This document shows positions 41,288 through 45,517 of a stretch of 45,517 nt of DNA, piece by piece. The stretch comes from Microtetraspora glauca (lineage in GTDB: Bacteria; Actinomycetota; Actinomycetes; Streptomycetales; Streptomycetaceae): positions 1 to 45,517 of the forward strand of contig JOFO01000046.1 of NCBI GenBank assembly GCA_000721275.1, read 5' to 3'. Each line of letters starts with the position of its first letter. The first letter of the stretch is position 1. The notes beneath the pieces were generated by a model, which did no database searches, had not been told where the DNA came from, and was given only the letters and a program-made list of their open reading frames with translations. The translations under genes and the position numbers were made by a program.

Positions 41288-41857
41288 ATGAGCATCACTC
41301 TCACCACCTGGTCCCTCGAGCAGACCTCGCCCGACGACCTCCGTCCGGCCCGGGTTCCCGAGGGCGACGGGATCGACGTCCGCCGGGCCGAGGTCCCCTC
41401 CCCCGAGTTCAGCCGCTTCCTCTACACCGCGGTCGGCGGTGACATCCACTGGGGCGACCGGCTGCCGCTGAGCTACGCGCAGTGGAAGGAGATCGCGGAG
41501 AAGCCGGGCGCCGAGGTGTGGGTGGCGTACGACCGGGGGACGCCGGCCGGGTACGTGGAGTTCGACCCGCAGGACGACGGGGTCGTGGAGATCGTCTACT
41601 TCGGGCTGATCCCCGCCTTCCGGGGCCGCGGCCTCGGCGGCCACCTGCTCACCGAGGGCGTCCGGCGCGCCTGGGACCTGGCCGAGCGCTGGCCGGACCG
41701 GGAGCCGACGAAGCGGGTGTGGCTGCACACCTGCTCGCTGGACGGTCCGCACGCCGTCGCCAACTACGAGCGCCGCGGCTTCCGCCTCTTCGACACCAAG
41801 GTCGAGGAGATCGAGGAGACCGCAACCCCGGGTCCGTGGCCCGGCGCGCTCGCCTGA
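41288..41857 (+). CDS. GNAT family N-acetyltransferase
   Basis: A 189-residue GNAT enzyme. The acetyl-CoA motif is visible as VEIVYFGLIPAFRGRGLGGH (Q/RxxGxG/A type), and the late YERRGFRLFDTK beta-strand region is intact. The acceptor cannot be inferred. A strong perfect-palindrome terminator 19 bases after the stop ends the unit. No clear ribosome-binding site precedes the ATG at 41288. Confidence 0.85.
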   Translation: MSITLTTWSLEQTSPDDLRPARVPEGDGIDVRRAEVPSPEFSRFLYTAVGGDIHWGDRLPLSYAQWKEIAEKPGAEVWVAYDRGTPAGYVEFDPQDDGVVEIVYFGLIPAFRGRGLGGHLLTEGVRRAWDLAERWPDREPTKRVWLHTCSLDGPHAVANYERRGFRLFDTKVEEIEETATPGPWPGALA

Positions 41858-41876
41858 GCCGTCCGCGTCCGCACCG

Positions 41877-41900
41877 AAGGGGCCCTGATCAGGGCCCCTT
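41877..41900 (+). terminator. 24-bp perfect palindrome terminator with T run
   Basis: AAGGGGCCCTGATCAGGGCCCCTT is a perfect inverted repeat followed by TCGCG. It separates the GNAT gene from the sulfur operon leader. Confidence 0.8.
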
Positions 41901-42024
41901 TCGCGTGACCCAGACCACACCGTCTCATTAAGTGATACTTTCATGTCCACATAACGGACGATGCTGGACTGGGTCCAAAGTCCCGTGACACGCTTCCGCC
42001 ATGCCTGGAACTGGAACTGCCTTG

Positions 42025-42084
42025 GTGAGTCGGCGGCACGTCGACCTCGGCCGCATGTCCAGCGCCATCTGTCCGGCGCGCTGA
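42025..42084 (+). CDS. cysteine leader peptide (attenuator uORF) ahead of sulfite reductase
   Basis: A GTG at 42025 opens a 19-residue ORF reading MSRRHVDLGRMSSAICPAR. An in-frame ATG at 42001 would add eight residues. The RRHxDLxRxSSAIC pattern is that of the widespread Streptomyces putative leader peptides found before cysteine and sulfur genes. The cysteine codon TGT comes four codons before the stop. By analogy with actinobacterial cysteine-responsive uORFs, stalling at this codon under cysteine shortage would raise downstream expression. No good ribosome-binding site is seen. Confidence 0.75.
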   Translation: MSRRHVDLGRMSSAICPAR

Positions 42085-42126
42085 ACACGCCAGCACCGCC
42101 GCTCCCCCCCCTCTCTGCCCGACCCT
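42085..42126 (+). promoter_or_regulatory. C-rich, G-poor tract after the leader peptide (possible Rho loading site)
   Basis: By eye count, 25 of 42 bases are C and only 7 are G in an otherwise balanced GC-rich chromosome. It begins directly after the leader ORF stop. C-over-G bubbles of this kind are typical rut sites for Rho. Confidence 0.4.
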
Positions 42127-42212
42127 GCTGCGCACCGCCGCGCCACTCTCTGTTCTGCGCGCGAGTGTGCAGGTCAGAGCCGCCCTCCCGCAGTCCCGAA
42201 GGACAAGACGCC

Positions 42213-43910
42213 ATGGCCGCCACCCCGGAAAACCCCACTCCCGCCGCCGCCCGCCGCAAGACCGGGCGCCACCGTGGCGAGGGTCAGTGGGCCGTGGGGC
42301 ACTTCACCCCGCTGAACGGCAATGAGCAGTTCAAGAAGGACGACGACGGTCTCAATGTGCGGACACGCATTGAGACGGTCTACTCGAAGCGCGGCTTCGA
42401 CTCCATCGACCCCAACGACCTGCGCGGCCGCATGCGCTGGTGGGGCCTCTACACCCAGCGCAAGCAGGGGCTGGACGGCACCAAGACCGGCGTCCTGGAG
42501 CCGGAGGAGCTGGACGACGAGTACTTCATGCTCCGCGTCCGCATCGACGGCGGCCGGCTGACCACCCGGCAGCTCCGGGTGATCGGCGAGATCTCGGAGG
42601 AGTTCGCCCGCGGCACCGCCGACATCACGGACCGGCAGAACGTCCAGTACCACTGGATCCGCATCGAGGACGTCCCCGAGATCTGGAACCGCCTGGAGGC
42701 GGTCGGCCTGTCCACCACCGAGGCGTGCGGCGACACCCCGCGCGTCATCCTCGGCTCGCCGGTCGCCGGCATCGCCGAGGACGAGATCATCGACGGCACC
42801 CCCGCCATCGACGAGATCCAGCGCCGCATCGTCGGCAACAAGGACTTCTCCAACCTGCCCCGCAAGTTCAAGTCCGCGGTCTCCGGCTCGCCGCTCCTCG
42901 ACGTGGCGCACGAGATCAACGACATCTCCTTCGTGGGCGTCGTCCACCCCGAGCACGGCCCCGGCTTCGACGTCTGGGTCGGCGGCGGCCTCTCCACCAA
43001 CCCCAAGCTCGGCGTCCGCCTGGGCACCTGGGTCTCCCTGGACGAGGTCCCCGACGTCTACGAGGGCGTCATCTCGATCTTCCGCGACTACGGCTACCGC
43101 CGGCTGCGCAACCGCGCCCGGCTGAAGTTCCTCGTCGCCGACTGGGGCGCGGAGAAGTTCCGCCAGGTCCTGGAGGACGAGTACCTGAAGCGGAAGCTCA
43201 CCGACGGGCCCGCCCCGGCGGAGCCGGCCGGCCGCTGGCGCGACCACGTCGGCGTGCACCGCCAGAAGGACGGCAACTTCTACGTCGGCTTCGCCCCGCG
43301 CGTCGGCCGCGTGGACGGCCCCACCCTCACCAAGATCGCCGAGATCGCCGAGGCGCACGGCTCGGGCCGGGTCCGCACCACGGCCGAGCAGAAGATGCTG
43401 ATCCTCGACGTCGTCGAGGCGCAGGTCGAGTCGCTGGTCGCCGCCCTGGAGGCGCTGGACCTGCGGGTCACCCCGTCGCCGTTCCGGCGCGGCACCATGG
43501 CCTGCACCGGCATCGAGTTCTGCAAGCTCGCCATCGTCGAGACGAAGGGCCGCGGTTCCTCGCTCATCGACGAGCTGGAGCGCCGCCTGCCGGACTTCGA
43601 CGAGCCGCTGACCATCAACATCAACGGCTGCCCGAACGCCTGCGCCCGCATCCAGGTCGCCGACATCGGCCTCAAGGGCCAGCTGGTCCTGGACGACGAC
43701 GGCAACCGCGTCGAGGGCTACCAGGTCCACCTGGGCGGCGCCCTCGGCCTGGAGGCCGGCTTCGGCCGCAAGGTCCGCGGCCTCAAGGTCACCTCCGCCG
43801 AACTCCCCGACTACGTCGAGCGGGTCCTCACCCGCTACCGGGCGGAGCGCGAGGACGGCGAGCGCTTCGCCACCTGGGCGGCCCGCGCCTCCGAAGAGGC
43901 CCTGTCATGA
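42213..43910 (+). CDS. sir: ferredoxin-dependent assimilatory sulfite reductase (NirA/SirA type)
   Basis: A 565-residue siroheme/[4Fe-4S] reductase with duplicated ferrodoxin-like half-domains. Cluster ligands are Cys431, Cys437, Cys473 and Cys477 (ACTGIEFCKLA, NGCPNACAR). Tyr80 and Cys172 are 92 residues apart, the same spacing as the crosslinked Tyr69-Cys161 pair of M. tuberculosis NirA, a sulfite reductase. It reduces sulfite to sulfide. The setting with cysH, cysC and cysD excludes a nitrite role. GAAGGACAAG precedes the ATG at 42213. The last codons overlap the next gene by 4 bases. Confidence 0.93.
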   Translation: MAATPENPTPAAARRKTGRHRGEGQWAVGHFTPLNGNEQFKKDDDGLNVRTRIETVYSKRGFDSIDPNDLRGRMRWWGLYTQRKQGLDGTKTGVLEPEELDDEYFMLRVRIDGGRLTTRQLRVIGEISEEFARGTADITDRQNVQYHWIRIEDVPEIWNRLEAVGLSTTEACGDTPRVILGSPVAGIAEDEIIDGTPAIDEIQRRIVGNKDFSNLPRKFKSAVSGSPLLDVAHEINDISFVGVVHPEHGPGFDVWVGGGLSTNPKLGVRLGTWVSLDEVPDVYEGVISIFRDYGYRRLRNRARLKFLVADWGAEKFRQVLEDEYLKRKLTDGPAPAEPAGRWRDHVGVHRQKDGNFYVGFAPRVGRVDGPTLTKIAEIAEAHGSGRVRTTAEQKMLILDVVEAQVESLVAALEALDLRVTPSPFRRGTMACTGIEFCKLAIVETKGRGSSLIDELERRLPDFDEPLTININGCPNACARIQVADIGLKGQLVLDDDGNRVEGYQVHLGGALGLEAGFGRKVRGLKVTSAELPDYVERVLTRYRAEREDGERFATWAARASEEALS

Positions 43911-44086
43911 GCGAGCGTGCCGCGCCGTTCTTCTGCCCCTACTGCGGGGACGAGGACCTGCGGCCGGGCGAGCAGGGGCACGGGGCCTGGGAATGCGCCG
44001 CGTGCAGTCGAGCCTTCCAGCTGAAGTTCCTGGGGCTCCTCGCCCCCGGCACTTCCGGCAACACCACGGGAGGGGAACAGATATGA
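43907..44086 (+). CDS. small zinc-ribbon protein of the sulfate-reduction operon
   Basis: A 59-residue protein starting with ATGA overlap of the sulfite reductase stop. It has two CxxC knuckles (CPYCGDEDLRPG and CAACSRAF) that form a zinc ribbon, then a short polar tail. It overlaps the cysH start by 4 bases, so the three genes are translationally linked. Similar ORFs occur at this place in other actinobacteria. The role is unknown; electron transfer, cofactor handling or Zn-dependent binding are guesses. Confidence 0.8.
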   Translation: MSERAAPFFCPYCGDEDLRPGEQGHGAWECAACSRAFQLKFLGLLAPGTSGNTTGGEQI

Positions 44087-44799
44087 CGAACGCTCAGGTC
44101 ACCGAGGCGACCGCCGACGCCGAGCTGAAGGCGCTCGCCGAGCAGGCGGGCCGGGACCTGGAGGACGCCTCCGCGCTGGAGATCCTCCAGTGGGCCGCCG
44201 CCACCTTCGGCCCGAAGTTCTGCGTCACCTCCTCCATGGAGGACGCGGTCGTCGCCCACCTCGCCTCCCGCGCCATGCCCGGCGTGGACGTCGTCTTCCT
44301 CGACACCGGCTACCACTTCGAGGAGACCATCGGCACCCGGGACGCCGTCGAGGCCGTCATGGACGTCAACGTCATCACCCTGACCCCGCGTCAGACCGTC
44401 GCCGAGCAGGACGCCGAGTACGGCCCGAGGCTGCACGACCGCGACCCCGACCTGTGCTGCGCGCTGCGCAAGGTCCAGCCGCTGCAGCAGGGGCTGACCT
44501 CGTACACCGCGTGGGCGACCGGGCTGCGCCGCGACGAGTCCCCGACCCGCGCGAACACCCCGGTCGTCGGCTGGGACGAGAAGCGCCGCAAGGTGAAGGT
44601 CTCCCCCATCGCCCGCTGGACCCAGGACGACGTCGACGCCTACGTCACCGAGTACGGGGTCCTCACCAACCCGCTCCTCATGGACGGTTACGCCTCCGTC
44701 GGCTGCGCCCCCTGCACCCGCCGGGTCGAGGCCGGCGAGGACGCCCGGGCCGGCCGCTGGGCCGGCCGCGCCAAGACCGAATGCGGGCTGCACGGCTGA
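44083..44799 (+). CDS. cysH: adenylyl-sulfate (APS) reductase
   Basis: A 238-residue CysH. Cys125-Cys126 and Cys208/Cys211 (DLCCALRK, GCAPCTRR) provide a [4Fe-4S] cluster, and Cys234 in the C-terminal ECGLHG is the nucleophile. This marks the APS-reducing bacterial type rather than cluster-free PAPS reductase. It makes sulfite and AMP with thioredoxin. The PP-loop-like SSMEDAVVAHL segment binds the nucleotide. GGGAGGGG precedes the ATG, which overlaps the small zinc-ribbon gene; the stop overlaps the cysC ATG as TGATG. Confidence 0.93.
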   Translation: MTNAQVTEATADAELKALAEQAGRDLEDASALEILQWAAATFGPKFCVTSSMEDAVVAHLASRAMPGVDVVFLDTGYHFEETIGTRDAVEAVMDVNVITLTPRQTVAEQDAEYGPRLHDRDPDLCCALRKVQPLQQGLTSYTAWATGLRRDESPTRANTPVVGWDEKRRKVKVSPIARWTQDDVDAYVTEYGVLTNPLLMDGYASVGCAPCTRRVEAGEDARAGRWAGRAKTECGLHG

Positions 44800-45365
44800 T
44801 GACCACCCCCGACACCCCCCTGGAGAAAAACGTGACCGGTGCCACCGTCTGGCTCACCGGCCTGCCGAGCGCCGGCAAGACCACGATCGCCTACGAGCTG
44901 GCCGGCCGGCTGCGCGCGGAGGGCCGCCGCGTCGAGATCCTCGACGGCGACGAGATCCGCGAGTTCCTCTCCGCCGGTCTCGGCTTCTCGCGCGAGGACC
45001 GGTTCACCAACGTGCAGCGGATCGGCTTCGTCGCCGAACTGCTCGCCTCGCACGGCGTGACCGTGCTGGTGCCGGTCATCGCCCCGTACGCCGACAGCCG
45101 CGAGGCGGTCCGCAAGCGGCACCAGGCCGAGGGCACCGCCTTCGTCGAGGTCCACGTCGCCACCCCGGTCGAGGTCTGCTCGGTCCGTGACGTCAAGGGC
45201 CTGTACGCCAAGCAGGCGGCGGGCGAGATCTCCGGCCTGACCGGCGTCGACGACCCGTACGAGGCCCCCGAGGCGCCCGATCTGCGGATCGAGTCCCAGA
45301 ACCAGACCGTGCAGGAATCGGCGGCGCAGCTCCACGCGCTGCTCACCGAGAGGGGTCTCGCATGA
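44799..45365 (+). CDS. cysC: adenylyl-sulfate kinase
   Basis: A 188-residue APS kinase with a P-loop GLPSAGKT (residues 21-28), [16 protein letters not shown] and the [15 protein letters not shown] region. It makes PAPS from APS. Its place beside an APS-type CysH is notable, since this pathway does not need PAPS for reduction; sulfation uses are likely. ATG at 44799 overlaps the cysH stop but has no ribosome-binding site. GTG at 44832 has GGAGAAAAAC upstream and would give 177 residues, which may be the true start. It overlaps cysD by 4 bases. Confidence 0.9.
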   Translation: MTTPDTPLEKNVTGATVWLTGLPSAGKTTIAYELAGRLRAEGRRVEILDGDEIREFLSAGLGFSREDRFTNVQRIGFVAELLASHGVTVLVPVIAPYADSREAVRKRHQAEGTAFVEVHVATPVEVCSVRDVKGLYAKQAAGEISGLTGVDDPYEAPEAPDLRIESQNQTVQESAAQLHALLTERGLA

Positions 45366-45517
45366 CGACCGTCGCTCACGCCCACGACACCACCGACAGC
45401 CCGTTCGCGCTGTCGCACCTCGACTCGCTGGAGTCGGAGGCCGTGCACATCTTCCGTGAGGTGGCGGGCGAGTTCGAGCGGCCGGTGATCCTGTTCTCCG
45501 GCGGCAAGGACTCCATC
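45362..45517 (+). CDS. cysD: sulfate adenylyltransferase subunit 2, N-terminal fragment (3' end outside window)
   Basis: The first 52 residues are present, starting at the ATG at 45362 that overlaps the cysC stop (ATGA). The ATP-pyrophosphatase PP-loop begins SGGKDS near residue 46, after [20 protein letters not shown], which is typical of CysD. With CysN it activates sulfate to APS. The gene runs off the window end. Confidence 0.93.
   Translation, partial: MTTVAHAHDTTDSPFALSHLDSLESEAVHIFREVAGEFERPVILFSGGKDSI

Larger units (their letters stand above)
41901..42212 (+). promoter_or_regulatory. promoter and leader region of the sulfate-reduction operon
   Basis: This AT-richer stretch (about 41930-41957, with TCATTAAGTGATACTTTCA) probably holds the promoter. 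A cysteine-containing leader ORF (42025-42084) and a C-rich, G-poor tract (42085-42126) follow. CTGCGCAC and GTGTGCAG can pair around a 30-base loop further on. No other gene is visible. Confidence 0.55.

Noticed and set aside
42213..43910. Assimilatory nitrite reductase
   Set aside because: Gene neighbours are cysH, cysC and cysD and the Tyr/Cys pair matches the sulfite-type enzyme.

Overview
The window is chromosomal DNA of a Streptomyces-like actinomycete. It is very GC-rich throughout, has strong third-position G/C bias, and uses many GTG starts and a TTG start. Its gene families are typical of the genus: DUF2637, Streptomyces-type secreted phospholipase A2, an HbpS-like secreted protein, PucR-XDH, TrmB/LuxR regulator beside a subtilase, and a cysteine leader peptide ahead of sulfite reductase. 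No rRNA, tRNA, insertion sequence, prophage or CRISPR array was recognised. The species cannot be named from the sequence alone.

Region 1 (1-6.9 kb) concerns acyl-CoA oxidation and electron transfer. It holds the tail of an acyl-CoA dehydrogenase, etfB and etfA, then on the minus strand a short-chain dehydrogenase, a TetR regulator and an orphan DUF35 zinc-ribbon/OB protein. Copies of GGCACTCNGTGCC lie before the TetR gene, before the DUF35 gene and in the etfA terminator. A secreted HbpS-like protein and a second acyl-CoA dehydrogenase with a divergent TetR regulator follow.

Region 2 (7-17.1 kb) is a purine-catabolism block: a ROK regulator, then xdhC, an AzgA-type purine permease and the three-subunit xanthine dehydrogenase on the minus strand, with a PucR regulator divergent from it. 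Seven degenerate GGTNCTGC repeats lie between the dehydrogenase and permease genes.

Region 3 (17.1-33.4 kb) is mixed accessory content. It has a TPR-like protein with a Rex-like operator, a convergent P-loop plus beta-propeller protein, a lipoprotein and a GntR/FCD regulator. These are followed by an iron-box-preceded FhuF-like protein, a DUF2637 membrane protein convergent with a small HATPase, pyruvate oxidase, a PP2C-like protein with altered metal-site motifs, a large secreted subtilase with a divergent TrmB/LuxR regulator, and a DUF456 protein.

Region 4 (33.4-41.9 kb) has an Ada/AraC/AlkA fusion with an abnormal C-terminus and an rsgA-type GTPase preceded by a 23-codon ORF with a very strong ribosome-binding site. 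It also has phospholipase A2, a VOC protein overlapping an AraC regulator tail to tail, a YihY/BrkB membrane protein, an AidB N-terminal remnant, a GAF regulator and a GNAT enzyme. The YihY and AidB-fragment starts are 17 bp apart around one near-symmetric -10 element.

Region 5 (41.9-45.5 kb) is the assimilatory sulfate-reduction operon: leader peptide, sulfite reductase, a 59-residue zinc-ribbon protein, cysH, cysC and the start of cysD. The genes overlap by 1-4 bases, and the leader peptide is followed by a C-rich, G-poor tract that suggests attenuation.
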